Shown one piece after another: positions 24,045-36,903 of a stretch of 64,000 nucleotides of DNA (positions are counted from its first letter, which is position 1; the number at the start of each line of letters is the position of its first letter). Source of the stretch: Amorphophallus konjac (Eukaryota > Streptophyta > Magnoliopsida > Alismatales > Araceae). A program made the translations under genes and the position numbers. The stretch is from the NCBI GenBank assembly GCA_022559845.1, contig CM040126.1, positions 139,942,064-140,006,063 of the forward strand, in the 5' to 3' direction. The notes under the pieces are model-generated. The model was given only the letters and a program-made list of their open reading frames with translations. It was not told the origin of the DNA and did not search any database.

Positions 24045-26679
24045 TGTTGGGTCCCCTGGGGTGCAACCGGATCTAGAAGGGGGGGGGTTGACTAGGGCCG
24101 GTACAAACTTTGGTCAATTTAAAAACTAAACTGTTTGAAACACAAATCAATGTTGTAATGCGGATAAACCACTTGAGTTAAATGCACAGCGTAGATATCA
24201 ATAGTGGTTAAGCAAGAGGCCCCGTTCACGCAGCAAACCTGTGGAGTCGACGTGCCCACACAAACAGTTCAGCATCCAAGTAGAACGGCAGTTCAACTGA
24301 CTCCTAGTGTGTGTGGATGGTAAACCACCTTGTGTTCATTCAAAAGCGACTGAGATAGCAAGCGTTTAAACTAACCTGCGAACATGTGAATTTGGATAGA
24401 GATTAGGGATCAAACACACAAGGCACAACCCATTGCACAAGGATTTTTAAGGTGGTTCGGTTGCAAACCCACAACCTACGTCCACCCCTCGCCAAACCCG
24501 GTGAGGCTTTACCACATGAGGATGACGTCCTCAACACACACGGGGATGACACCCCAAACACACACACACACGGGGACAAGCCCCCCCCATACACATACAC
24601 ACAAGGATGACCCCCCCCCCCCGACACACACAAACACACAAACAAAGAAAACAAGCTGCAAGAGCAGCAAAAAAAGTTCTGGTCTCTTACTAGAGCATCG
24701 GACACACACACGGTTTGCAGATATGAAGTCACAAAGAAACACAAGAAGTAGAAACAAGAGAGAGACACATTGTGGCTTCAGAACAAAGTCTAGAAGCACT
24801 ATCGGCAGATCTGAACACAAGTTCGATCTGTACTCTTCCTTCTGTGATGCTGGCCGGTTGCAACAACAACTGCCTTCGTTTCTCTCTTCTTTTTCTTCCT
24901 CTATTTACAACACTGGTCTGGGTCGCCAGATGCTAGGCTTCTCTCTTTTCTTCTGCTATCTTTTTCTTCTCCTCAGATAAACAGATTAGGTACGGGCTCT
25001 TTCTTCCAGGCTTTCTTCTTCCTCTTAAGGTAGCAGCAGTAGCTCATCTTCAAGATTGAGCTTGATATACATAGAGAACTTGGTAGAGGCAATTCCCTCC
25101 AGAATCCTGCGATTTGATTGGCTGAGTATAAAAGACTTGTTTGAATACTGACCTCTTCGTTGATTTGACCACCATATCTGATAGCAGGAGAAAGTCATAT
25201 TTCCCACCAGAGATAGAAGTTTCCCTCCAAGATCCTTCAATTTGAATTGCTTGGATTAAGCAAGTGAGATTTGACAAATAGTGCATGCCGTATCTTTAAT
25301 TTTCATGGGCTGGCTTGTAGAGAAGTACGTCCTCTTGTCCAGGGAGATTTTCTTCTTTTCAGACACAAACCTTGTTGCTTGACTCCAGGAGAGAGGACAG
25401 CAGAGAAGGGGTCCTTTCCTTGATAAATACCTTGTCTAAAAGATTGTTATGTTCACTTATTATGATAGGGACAATGGTCATTCCTAGGAGCCTCCTCCAG
25501 ATCTCAAAGGCCATGTTTTCAGAGGTTTACGGTTCAAATTTTAATCTCCTGGCAGATCTTCGGAAGTTGCAGAAGCTTGGACATGTGTTTTCTTCATTAG
25601 ATCCCCCAACGAGCTATTTGTCAGCCTTGTTGCCCATTTCTCACCCTTGCGGGTCTATTTGTCTGCCTTGCAACTTATTTCAACCTTAACAGACATGAGC
25701 CATCGCCTTTGTCTCTTGCGGGCTTCAATAGAACTGGAGTTGACTCCAAATCCTTCTTGAGTCGACTCTGCTTCTTTGCTTTTCACTCTTTTAGCCCTGT
25801 CACCCAGTTTTCACACTTGCAGGTCTATTTTTCACCCTTAATGAACATTTGTTAGTGCTACGGCCTATTTGTCACTCTTACCGCTGGGAGCCGTCGTCTT
25901 ACCCCTTTTCTAGTTTAGCCTTGAGCCGTCGCATTAAGCCATTTGTCACCCTTAGGTGTATATTATACATCGTTGAAGCTTCATTTGTCACCGCTAAGGT
26001 TCTATTTGTTACCTGCACGAGCTCTCTTCATTCCTACGGGTTATTCTTCATTGTTGTTGACTTTTGTCAACTCTATTGCCCCATATGTTACCCTCATGAG
26101 ACATTTCTCACAGATGTTGCCCATTTGTCACCCTTAAGTGCATCTTTTTCACCCTTGAAGACTTGAGTCACTTGAGCATGCCTGGAGTTGAGTTTGACTG
26201 TTGACACCTCGATTGGAAAACCGTAGCTAACTAGAGTTGACTTTGACTTTGATTGGAGTCATCTTGACTTGGTCAACTTGAAGTTGAACTTGGCTAGAGT
26301 TGACTTTGACTAGAGTTGACTTTGACTAAAGTCAACTTTAGAGATATTACAATGACTAGAGTCAACTCCCTTGCCAACGAGTCAACCTTCTTCTTCTTCT
26401 TCTTGCTCTTTAGCCTTGCCATCTATTTTTCAACGTTATAACTCATTCATCACCTCTACGACCCATTTATCACCCTTGTGTGACCATTTGTCACCTTTGA
26501 AGCCCATTCATCACCTTCTATCAAACCTTTTGTTCTTTTTTACAAAACAGCTCATGGAGTCGACTCTACTTCTTGTTGGAGTCGACTCTCCTTCTAGCTT
26601 TTCTTCTTATCAACTCTTTATCCCTCGTCCAAGCTATTTGCCACCTCTACGGGTCTATTTGTCACCCTTAAGGCCTATT
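24045..26679 (-). mobile_element. Element B (Sirevirus-like copia, minus orientation), left part of LTR
   Basis: It starts TGTTGGGTCCCC, then a TCTAGAAGGGGGGGG block like the TCTAGAGGGGGG blocks of D and E. It also has their GGTGGTTCGG...CCTACGTCCACCCC block (about 24450-24500), so by similarity it is the inner end-type LTR edge of a minus-strand copia. CA-rich microsatellite and C-tracts fill 24535-24650. From about 25600 decayed copies of CATTTGTCACCCTTA recur, and GAGTTGACTTTGACT repeats lie at 26230-26340. GTCGAC in the form GAGTCGACTC is at 25761, 26559 and 26581. No gag or pol is visible. It is interrupted by C at 26680, and how far the LTR extends is unknown. Confidence 0.7.
24535..24650. 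repeat. CA microsatellite with C-tracts in the B LTR
   Basis: Runs of CACACA with CCCCCC tracts. Equivalent CA-rich stretches occupy the same LTR position in D (about 34315-34480 and 54680-54830). Open frames here are low-complexity artefacts. Confidence 0.85.
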
Positions 26680-26680
26680 T
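25600..26680. repeat. Degenerate TTTGTCACCCTTA minisatellite in element B
   Basis: About twenty decayed copies of a C/ATTTGTCACCCTTA motif at irregular spacing. They continue at 58319-58365 after element C, confirming that the two flanks were once adjacent. A separate cluster of GAGTTGACTTTGACT units is at 26230-26340. Confidence 0.7.
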
Positions 26681-27063
26681 GTAATGCCCCAGGTTTTTCG
26701 GATCTAGATCCGTGGGTTTCGGATCACTTTTCGTGGATTACGGGTCCTGTCTGATTGAGCTTCGGACTATATTTAGCGGATTGTCGGACCCATTGGTGAT
26801 GTGCCCGTGAGTTTCCTTGGGTCCATGGTGTTGTAAGGAGCACGATGGTAATTTTCTGGAATTTTTGGAGCACCTTTATGGGTCCTGGGTTATGTTTTGG
26901 GTTTTACGCGGGTTTTCCGTCTGTCGGACCTTCGGAACCCCGTATAGGGTGAACCGTTGCGTTCTCCGACACCGCGACGTTACCACAGCAATCAGCGTGT
27001 TCCGGAGATCGCGAGGGTATATTTTTTTATTTTTCTATTTTTTTTTGGAAAAACCAGATTTTC

Positions 27064-27070
27064 TATATAA
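27064..27070 (+). promoter_or_regulatory. TATA box of the C 5' LTR
   Basis: TATATAA, kept in the 3' LTR at 33071-33077. It lies about 385 bp from the LTR start, giving a short U3 and a long R/U5. Confidence 0.7.
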
Positions 27071-27616
27071 CGCCCATTTCTTTTTCCTTTTCTATTCTTT
27101 TTCTTTTTCTTTTCTTCCTCTTTCCTTCCTCCCGTGAGCGACCGGCGCCCCTCTCCTCCCCCTCTCCCGTGGACGCGGCGGCACACTCCCCTCCGGCTGC
27201 AGACGGCGGTGGGTGACGGCGCGGCGACGGCGGTAGCGGCGTGGCGATCGTGGCGGCGTGCGTGGTTCGTGGGAAGCTCGGGAAGAACGAGGGTTTCGCG
27301 GCGTTTCTTCGTGGATCGATGTCCACGGCGCGTCATTTCTTCGGTGGAGGTAGGGAGATGGATCCCCAGCTCGTGCTCTTCCTTTCCCGCGAGTTTTGTA
27401 GCCCGTGGTGAGCCGAGCGTGGGTTTATTACCGTTTTGGGGAAATTCCATGTTTTTGGGGTGTGAGCCGGATCTACCGTTTTGTGAGGTTTCGGACCGAT
27501 TCGGTGCTTTAGATGCATGCTAGGGGTGTCGGGGGAGCTTCACCCTTGTTTTCCCCATCATCCGTCGATGATCGGGGTGTGGAACTAGTTTTTGGGACTG
27601 TTCCCGCCGTCCTGTT

Positions 27617-27965
27617 CTCGGGCTGGTGTGGCGGTCCTTCCAGAAACCGCTAGAGTCTCTTGCGGCCCAGGGTAGGTGCACCAGACACTGTAGCGGCCGA
27701 AGGTGGGTGTGCCAAAGGGCACTGTTTTGTCGGCAGGGGGTTTCTGTCATCTGGCGATCGCATGATAAACCGCCAGACTAGGTGGCGGCCGAGACTTCGA
27801 TAGCTACTCTGTTTGATCACGCCCCTGGCGACCGTGGGTTCGACCGCCAGAGGGATTGTGGCGGACCAAGATTGGACCGCTATGGTCCAGGGTCCTCATC
27901 GTGTAGAGGTCCAAGGTTAGACCGACATACCCTGTGGCGGTTTAAGGCTAGACCGCTATGAGTTT
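27617..27965. repeat. Hairpin array in the C 5' LTR
   Basis: About six inverted repeats of GCGGT/ACCGC type, 24-30 nt each, separated by 20-60 nt. The unit at 27750-27777 has arms TCTGGCGA/CCGCCAGA around loop TCGCATGATAAA. Another has TGGCGGACC/GGACCGCTA arms. The 3' LTR counterpart of the first unit is at 33751-33778, with perfect 8-bp arms and loop TCGCACGATAAA. Confidence 0.8.
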
Positions 27966-29814
27966 TCCATGCTCGCGATGTCGGTTTCGCATTGTATTGG
28001 TCTCCGGTTGACCTGGTTATGACCCAGTGGTTGACCTTCGGCCTCGTGAGTGTCCCGGACACCCCTCGGGTTCCGTGTCCATGTTTCTGGGGTGTCGAGA
28101 GGCACCGTGTTACCTCGATTAGCATGCCCATAGGTGTGTGTTCCGGGCTTTCATGTTACGCTCAATCGAGTCACCATGTATCAGTGGGAGTGCGGTGGGG
28201 TTCCTTCGCATGTCGTGAGTTTTCCTTAGAAGATGATTCCCGAGTGGGCCATGTGTTTGGCCTTGGACTGCATGTCCAGTTATTCAGCCTAGGGGTTGGA
28301 GGTTTTCCGTACTTCCCTGGGATGGGGAATCGGTGTGGCGGCTTGTGCGCTGCCTCAGGAATCGTGCTTCTATGATTTCCGCATGGGCCATGTGTGTGGC
28401 CTTAGTCCCTTGTGTTCCCTTTTATGGGGATGGTCTCGGCGGCTCGTGATCTGGCTCGGTATTCGTGCTACCGTGGTTTTAGACCTAGGGATTAGGCTAG
28501 ATTAATGGCATTGTGCCGTTGCGTACGATAGTCTTGACCCCGAGTCCTGTGACTCAAGGACCGTTGGGTTTAGTGAGTCTAGAGGACTGTCCAGTGGCTC
28601 GGTGCCACTTGGTTCTTCTCAACTTTCGCGCAGGGTGCGTGCGTGTTTCTCGGAGTTTCTCCTTGGAGAGTGGTCACATGAGTGACTCCCCACTAGTCGT
28701 AGCCTTCCGACACGCGAGTGGTCCCACCAGGGAGTGGTGGCGAGGCTACCCTGAGAGACGATTTTTAGACTGGTTTCAGTTGGGCCCCATGTCTTGCAGC
28801 CAGAGTCTGGCTGAGGGGAAAACCAGTCAGAGGGCCAGACCAGGGACGCGCGGTCTGTGTGTGCACACATGGTTGGGGGCAGTAGGACCAGCGCTGACGA
28901 GCGCGACCCCAGCTAGTCACTTACTTTGTGGTTACTAGTACGGTGTCCCCGTTCCACCAGGGGTTGAGGTGGACACCTGAGGCGCGATCTAAGTAGTCAG
29001 TGGATGCATCCGGCCTTGCTTCGGTGGGTAGGTACTCCTGTCACGTGAGACGTGACTCTCCTATTTTTGGGTTCTGTTTCCCATCTGCGAGACGTGGTTT
29101 TCTAGACCGGCTAGTGTTTCTGAGTTAGTGGCCAGGGTGCTAGTAGCTTTACCGAGGTTGCATCTTGTTGGTGAGGTGTCCGCGACCGGATGGTCGGGGT
29201 TGCACCTTGGACAGCGTGTCCATGTTGGCCGTGTCCTTTGAGACAGACCTCTATGGCGTGGTCGCCGTGGGTTTTTACTTCGGTAAGTGGTACTAGTGTG
29301 GTTCAGTAGCCCCTGACCGTGAGATCGGGGCATGTTTTCCCGGTACATTAGGTGTAGCTGTAGTGTCGAGTTTTGACCGGCCACCGGTTCGCTGTTCCTG
29401 TTGTAGTTGTAGCTTTCCTTTTCACTACCGCCGTTGTTTCCAGTTGGGGTTCCGCAGGACCTCTCTTGAGTCTCTGTTTGGAGACTCATCCCTGCTTTTC
29501 AGGTGCGGTGGTTCTTCCTCAAGGTTCGAGGGTGTTGTTCGGTTGTTCTTAGTTGCCAGCTCGCCGGGCCGAGTGTTCACTTGGCATGTGGTACATTTTA
29601 CTACTTTAGACTGTACTTTCTATTGGACTAGACTATGTTGTAATAGTTATTTATTTATTTCTATTAATTGTTGAATTGTCCTGCTTTATTTCCTATTTCT
29701 TTGTACCTCCAAACTCCTTTTAGCCCTTCCGAGCCCTCCCAGTTCGTGGGCGGCGGGCCAGGATTCGAACGGTATCGGGTTCTTCCCGGTATCCGGATAT
29801 TGGGTCGTCAAAGC

Positions 29815-29828
29815 TGGTATCAGAGCGG
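29815..29828 (+). promoter_or_regulatory. Element C primer binding site
   Basis: TGGTATCAGAGCGG, complementary to initiator-Met tRNA, two nt after the 5' LTR. It fixes the plus orientation of C. Confidence 0.9.
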
Positions 29829-32672
29829 TGGTTGTGGACATACATAGGAATTCGAAACATTTCAGTGATCAGAGTCCATAAGGTCCAGTACAGTCGGCAG
29901 CTGGCTTAAGGTTTTGTGTTTGTTTTCGCTTGATTTTTCACTTGAGAGCTTGAGTGGGCTGTGTGGTGCTGTGAAGGTGGTTGCTGTTCGCGGCTTTCGT
30001 GCCGGCGTGGGATCTAAGGATCGAGGTTGAGAGCTTCTCCCTCATCGCTGGTGATCCCGGTTGTGCTGTGTCGGGCAGAGGTTGTCGACAGGTGCGTTGC
30101 TGCGGTGCTACGTTCGAGGTGTCTGCAGCGAGGTCAAGTGGCTGGCGAGGATTGTTCGTGGCTAAGTGGCCGTGTGCGTGCTCCGAGGGAGCTGTTGTCG
30201 AGTTTGGCCACTCCAGCTTGAGGTCCATCCAGCCCCTGAGATGTTAAGGTCCATGTTTGAGGTGGCAGAGTGGGTGCTCTGGTCGAGAAGTGTGCTCGGG
30301 TGAGCGGAGGATCTTCTCGGTGAGATGTTGATTTATCGAGCCTGATGTTCTTGTCATGCTCTGTGGCGATAGAAATGATGTGTCGATCTCAGTTATTCTT
30401 GCAGATTTCGAGGCAGGATTGGGCTGTGGTGTCCCAGTAAGTCTTACTCCTGTGCTCTTGTGTACGAATGGGTTGATTTCACCTTGGATTTGGTTTGAGA
30501 TATGAAGGTTACGTGGCGATTTCGGGACTCGAGGATGAGCGTTTACGGTTGTCGATTATGGCTCGTGTTGTGGCTCTTGGCGTGGTGTGTTGCAGTTCGA
30601 GGAATTGCAATAGTGGTGCATCGAGAGATGCTACGATTGTGGTCCGACGTGACACTCATCGAGTGTGTCAAAAGTGTTGACCTGACGTGGTGATGGTTTT
30701 CTCGGTGCGGGAAGGTGCTGTTTCCAGCATGTGCGAGGTTCGAGGTCAGGTCGAGCATGGAATTTCTTTGATTGGTCGGAGGAGTGTTGGCTTCTCTGTG
30801 GGTTGGAGAGATTGTGTTTGGCTAAGGTTCGTCGTCTTGTAGTGTGTTCCCGGATTGGTTGGCCTCTGCGTGCCATGAAGTCCATGCGAGATGTGTCCTG
30901 TGTTTTGGCAAGGTGGTTGCCTGTGATAAGTCGTGCCTGATTCCCTTGGTGTGTAAGGGTGCTAGTGCTGTTTCAGAAGGACGAGTGCTTGTTGGGCAGT
31001 GTTCGCATTCTTGGCTGGTACTGGAACTTTCTGATGCGTGGCAGTTCGAAGCTTGCGGAGTTGCAGAGGATTGCCAAATTTGGGTGAATCTGTGCTTGGG
31101 GTTCTAGGTAATGGAGCTTTCCTCACCCTGTTTCCTGAGGTTGACCAGCCGAGTTGTGGATTATCGGGATGATGACTCTCGAGTTTCCGTGTTAGTTGTG
31201 CACGCGGATCAGAGTGCGCATCGGAAGCGTGGTGGGTCCATAACCCACTGGTTTAGGATCGTAGCGTTAGTTGCTACATGCAGATTTCCTGAGGTGGCGT
31301 TGAGCAGTGGAGGATTGGTTCATCTGTGCGAGACGTGTTGTTGCCATGCCGTTGCTCGAGGTATTATGGTTCTTGGCACTAGGAAGATGGAGTGTTGGGA
31401 AAATGTTGGCAGGTGTGCCGCATGAGTACCATGTTCCTGTGATGAAAGCCATGTCAGGCGTCGGTGTTAGACCCGGAAGGGGTTGTTGAGGATGTCACCT
31501 GACGGTGGTCGAGGACGTGTTGGTTAGAGTCGGTGGCTTGGTGCCCGACTAGTATTGGAGGTTGTGTCCTCGGATGAGATCGTGTTGTGAGGAAGTGATC
31601 TCTGGTAGATCATGGGTTCCTGTTGGTAGCTACGAGTGACTGGTAAGGCTAGTCTCTAGCCAACCACGGTAAGATGTATATTGTTGGGGACCAGCATGCA
31701 TTGGTCGTGGTGTTGGCGACTAGGTTGCCATAATTTTTGTTGGCACTTTCCTCCCCTAGAGATGTGTGCCGTAAGTTGTTCAGGTGGTGTCCCGTGGCTC
31801 TGTGGTAAGGGCGGAATCGGGATTGGCAGGTGTCCACTTGGATTAATTGAGGCGAAGGATGTGATGAGACAAGATGGAAGAGCGACACCTCTGGGCGGAG
31901 GACTTTTAGTGAGATTGGCGTCGGAATGGTGGTCCTTGATGGGACTTTGGTGTCGCAATGGTTATCCCTAGTTTGGTGACCAACATGGGATGGTTCTCCT
32001 GTAAGTCTGAGTTAAGTGAGGTGACGATCGAAGACACTGGGATCTTGTCATTTGGTTTCATCGTGCTCCCCGAGAGGGTCGAGTTGGCGTGATGATTGAG
32101 TTCGGATGCGGTGTCTGAGAGGAGTGCAGCTCGAGATGTTGTAATCGTCTATGTGTGAGTCAGCGGATGGCCTGTTGTAAGGTGGATTGTGCCTGTTGGG
32201 CTGGTGAGGTTTCCCGTTGACGAGCAGTTGGTGACCGGCGTGTGGTCTTTCACACACAGAAGATGTTGGTGGTTGTGCATACAGATTGGTGAGAGTGGCG
32301 TATCGGTGAAGCTGATGTGCGTCTTGTCTACTGACCATTGGATAGATCGGTAGCTGTTTGTCGTGACGAGGACTGCGTTTCCTCGACAATCGAGATGGTG
32401 GCAGTGGTGCCATGATTGGTTCTCGCGTTGTGACTGAGGTGATACCACCAGACTTGTGCTTTTTGTGTTGCGCCTGCTCTAGGGGCCGGTGTGCGTGCGG
32501 CATGTGGAGCGAGGTGTCGTTCGTGGTGTTAGTCTGGCTGTGTCCCCCAGGATCGATGTTTTTGTGAGAATCGAGGTTTTCCGTGCTAGGGCTCTGACAT
32601 CGTTCTCAGTTGGTTAAGGTGTTCTTCCCCTGTGTCTTGGTGCTAGTCCTGAATTTCAAGGATGAGATTGCT

Positions 32673-32687
32673 TTAAGAGGGGAGGGC
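32673..32687 (+). promoter_or_regulatory. Element C polypurine tract
   Basis: TTAAGAGGGGAGGGC directly precedes the 3' LTR at 32688. Confidence 0.85.
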
Positions 32688-33978
32688 TATAATGCCCCGG
32701 GTTTTTCAGATCTGGATCCGTGGGTTTCGAATCACTTTTCACGGATTGCGGGTCTTGTCCGATTGAGCTTCAGACTATTTTCACCCGATTGTCGGACCCA
32801 TTGGTGGTGTGACCGTGAGTTTCCTTGGGTCCGTGGTGTTGTGAGGAGCACACCAGTAATTTTCTGAAATTTTCAGAGCACCTTTGTGGGTCCCGAGTTG
32901 CGTTTTGGGTTTTACACGGGTTTTCCGTCTGTCGGACCTTTGGAACCCCGTATAAGGTGAACCATTGCGTTCTCCGACCCCAAGATGTTACCACGACGAT
33001 CAGCGTGTTCCGAGGATTGCGGGGATATATTTTTCTATTTTTTCATATTTTTCGTAAAAACTGGATTTTCTATATAACCCCCATTTCTTTTTCCTTTTCT
33101 ACTCTTTCTCTTCTTCTTCCTCCTTTCTTCCTCCCATGAGCGATCGGCGCCCCACTCCTCCCCCTCAACCATGGATGCGGTAGCGTACTCCCCTCCGGTT
33201 GCAGACGGTAGTGGGTGATAGCGCAGTGACGACGGTAGCGGCGTGGCGATCATGGCGGCGTGCGTGGTTCATGGGAAGCTCGGGAAGAACGAGGGTTTCG
33301 CGGCGTTTCTTCGTGAATCGGCGTCCAAGGCCCGTCGTTTCTTCGGTGGAGGTAGGGAGATGGATCCCCAGCTCGTGCTCTTCCTTTCCCGTGAGTTTTG
33401 TAGCCCGTGGAGAGCCAAGCGTGGGTTTATTGCCCTTTTTGGGAAATTCCATGTTTTTGGGGTGTAAGCCGAATCTGCCGTTTCACGAGGTTTCGGACTG
33501 ATTCGGGGCTTTAGATGCATGTTAGGGGTGTCGGGGGAGCTTCCCCCTTGTTTTCCCCATCATCCGTGGATTATTGGGGCGTGGAACGGGTTTTTGGGAA
33601 TGTTCTCGCCGTCACGTTCTCGGGCTGGCGTGGCGGTCCTTCTAGAGACCGCCAGAGTCTCTGGCGGCCCAGGGTAGGTGCCCCAGACACTGTGGCGACC
33701 CAAGGTGGGTGCACCACAAGGCACTGTTTTGTCGGCAGGTGTTTCTGTCGTCTGGCGGTCGCACGATAAACCGCCAGACTAGGTGGCGGCCGAGACTTTG
33801 ACTGCTACTCCATTTTGATCGCGCCCCTAGCGGCCGTGGGTTTGACCGCCAGAGGGATTGTGGACGACCAAGATTGGACCACTATGGTCCAGGGTCCTCA
33901 GCGTATAGCGGTCCAAGGTTAGACCGCCATACCCTGTGGCGGTTTAAGGCTAGACCGCTATGAGTTTTCGATGCTCAC
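32688..33978 (+). repeat. Element C 3' LTR, first part
   Basis: It starts TATAATGCCCC, a G-to-A change of the expected TG. It aligns with 26680-27970 of the 5' LTR, TATA box and hairpin array (33630-33965) included. It is interrupted by D at 33979. Confidence 0.88.
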
Positions 33979-35885
33979 TGTTGGGTCCCAAAGTGCCGGA
34001 ACACAGTTCTAGAGGGGGGGTGAATAGAACCCTCTACTAAAAATATGTCCGATTAAAAACACGAACCTACTCGCAGCGGAATTAACACGATTAATAAGAT
34101 TAAGGAATTTAAGCTAATTAGAATAATCTAGATTCACTCAATCTTACCGAGCACACACGATTGCGTAAATAGATTAACCAGAGAAGCACACAATCACACA
34201 ATACAAACCATCAGACACAGGGATTTTTAAGGTGGTTCGGGACCACGACGGGCTCCCTACGTCCACCCCTCACCAAATTGGTGAGACTTCACTGCTGTTT
34301 AAAATAGCCCAGGGATAAATCCCCACACACACACAGAGCCGAGCTCCACACACACACACACACGCAGGGCGACGCCTGCACAACCACATGGGAGTAAACT
34401 CCCAACCACACACGGGGAACACACCCTAAGTTACGCCCAAGCACACACGCAGATATGCTCCGCACAAATCAACGCATACGCATCACCACAAACTCGGAGA
34501 ACCCTTTCTCCGAACACCCACACAAGTTATCCTTTCAAAAGATTAAGAAATGAAGACAAATAGATGCATTGAGCCCCAAACAAATTCTAGAGACTGAATC
34601 AAGGAAGATGAAGCATGTATGAAGCTCCCCCTTCAAGAAAGACTCCGACTCTTCTTGGCTCGTTGTCGGATGACCGCGATTTTGGCGTCCTTGCGTTCCT
34701 CTCTTCGAGACGCTTTTTTTCTTCTTCTACCACGGGCTCCAAATCCTCATGAATGGAGATGAAATCAGCCTTGCATGAGCTCCTCTTGCTTTCCCCCCTT
34801 TTTCTTCTCGTACAAGACAACACAAATAAGCATTAGGGTTCTTCCACTACAAAACTCGGAGTTCACATTCACATAAAAAGAGGCATGACCAAATGACTCA
34901 TATAACCCTCCTAAAACATGTTAGAAACCCCCTCATAACATTAGAAACCATTGGGGGGTGTTTTGGTAAAGTTTAATAGGGTTTAGAAAGGGTTTTAGAA
35001 TCTCCCGAAAATCCCATTCCGGAAGGGTCGACCCCATGTGTCGACCCTCGGGCAACCAGAGATGGACAGACAACAAAATAGCGCCAAGAAACCCAGGGGT
35101 TGACCCTTGGGGTCGACCCATACAGGGGGGTCGACCCCAGGGGTCGAGCCATGCAGGCAAGGTTAAGAAAATGCTATCTGTTCAGCCCAGAACCAAAGAG
35201 GGTCGACCCCTCTGCTGAGGGTCATGAAAAGTGATGATTTAGCCTGGTTTAAGCATCGAAAAAATTCCCAAAAATCAAGATTTAAGTTCCATGCATTCAA
35301 CAAGGTATTAGGACCATTCAAGCCAAACTTCAACAAGATTTATGTGAAGAGATTAAGGACATCAAAAAGAACAATAACCTCATGTTAAAGAAGCATGAAA
35401 CGCTTTCAATGCAATGCAACCCCATGAAAGATGTTCATGAAAACAACCCCGACTTTTAGCCAAAGGTGAAAACACTTGGACATGCATGTAAACAATATAT
35501 GTGAACAAGAAATACCTCATTTCCACCTAGAGAATAATTTTTGCATAAAGCTTCATTCATTAAAACCCAATCATGGTTTCTTCATAAAAATCATATACAT
35601 GAGAAACACTCTCAAGCTAACAAAACCTCAACTGAGAATGAGGTCATTTAGACATGCATTTTTCTATACATGGAACACATTCACCTCAAACTTATCAATG
35701 CTCATGTGAATGGTTAAACACCATACAAGTTGATTTCATCAAGTGATATGTAGAGCAAGTTGAAACACATACCAGCTTAAGTCCAATGAATAATAACTAT
35801 TGTCAACCTGAACTCTCCAATAGATTTTGAAACCTCTAAGACCCATGAAGAGAATACTTAAAACACAAGTGGGTTGACTTACCAT
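33979..35885 (-). repeat. Element D 3' LTR (left copy), first part
   Basis: It matches the right copy from 54342. It contains the shared hairpin and GTGGACGTAGG block (about 34226-34290), CA-rich microsatellite, and GGGTCGACCC palindromes (35027-35217). It ends at ACCAT, the target duplication of E. Confidence 0.9.
35024..35220. repeat. GGGTCGACCC palindrome array of D
   Basis: GTCGAC at 35027, 35040, 35112, 35130 and 35212, nearly always inside GGGTCGACCC. The other D LTR has matching sites at 55399, 55458, 55476 and 55548. Confidence 0.88.
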
Positions 35886-36903
35886 TGTTGTGTTAGATGG
35901 ACGCAGTCTATCTCCACTAAGTGTGGATCTAGAGGGGGGTGAATAGATCAAGTTGCCCAATTTAAAAACTACTGTAAGTTCTAAAGCGGAATTTAGGCAA
36001 ACATCAGTTAAGCTAAAAGAAGAATGCTAGACATGAGCATGAGCGATGAAACCAAATAAGCTAAGCAAGAATTCCCATCGCACACAGATCACACAAAAGC
36101 ACAAACACACTGCACCCACAGTTTTTAGGTGGTTCGGTCAACGACCTACGTCCACCCCACACTCAACCGAGTATGGCTTCCTACTGCGCAGCACAGCTTG
36201 CGTCCGCTGGACTTTACAGCTTGGCCAAACAATTCGCTGATACACAGCTTCGCTGGGCACTACAGCTCGCCGACCAGAGGATCTGATCCTCTACAACCGC
36301 TGGGGAAATACAGCTTAACCCGTCCAGTGGAGACTACCACTGCAAGACCGCTGACGCACAGCTTGAAGAAATAATGATCGGAAATGAAAGACAGAATCAA
36401 AACGAAAAAGTAAAACGCAAAAGCAATGTAGATCTTAAAGAGCAAAGCTCAGCTCTGGTTTTGAACCACGAGACTGAGATACAAACTCTCTCACTCTCAC
36501 TCTCGATCAGCTCTCTCTCAACTCAATCTCTCTCGATCTCTTCCTCTCTCTTTTTCTTCTTCTTCCTCTATTTCTTCTTCATCTCTGTATCTTCTTCTTC
36601 TCTCTTTTCTTTCTATGGATCGAAGGAGCCTTGCTGTCGCTGTATAGACTTTCTCCCTTCTCTTCGATCTAATTTCTTCTGTGGAAGAAGACTTGTTTAT
36701 ATAACAGCAACAACAGCAGGCGTGTGCTCTCCACGTTTCCCGCCTAAAGCATTTGGACCACGTGGCAGCATCCAATGGAGTGTCAGTACACGTGTCCTCA
36801 TCTGGATACCTTGTCCTTCTCGGATCACGTGCCCCTCATCAGCCTCTTCAGTTCGATGTATAGAGTTCTCAACTCACATGCTCAATCACAGCAGTCTGTC
36901 TTG

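Larger units (their letters stand above)
26680..29812 (+). repeat. Element C 5' LTR
   Basis: It is 3133 bp, starting TGTAATGCCCC and ending ..GGGTCGTCAAA (the 3' LTR ends ..TCGTCACA, so one terminal base is mutated). A TATATAA TATA box is at 27064-27070, followed by CT-rich leader sequence and a GC-rich stretch (27130-27530). The 27134-27523 frame, and its counterpart in the other LTR, show no family resemblance. A hairpin array occupies 27617-27965. Confidence 0.88.
29813..32687 (+). other. Internal region of element C, no coding capacity recognised
   Basis: This is 2.9 kb of GC-balanced, G/T-rich sequence. The longest frames are about 85-105 codons on the plus strand and about 150 on the minus strand, with no retroelement motif and no zinc knuckle, D-S/T-G or Y/F-x-D-D signature. 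I read it as structural or packaging RNA of a non-autonomous element. A very decayed gag cannot be excluded by eye. Confidence 0.65.

Noticed and set aside
24501..24980. Thr/Pro/His-rich reading frame in element B, and its minus-strand partner
   Set aside because: It is a translation of a CA microsatellite with C-tracts that sits at the same LTR position in D.
27134..27523. GC-rich open frames of 100-130 codons in both LTRs of C, read as a possible captured gene
   Set aside because: The frames exist on both strands and in several phases, match no family I know, and lie in LTR sequence after the TATA box. High GC explains their openness.
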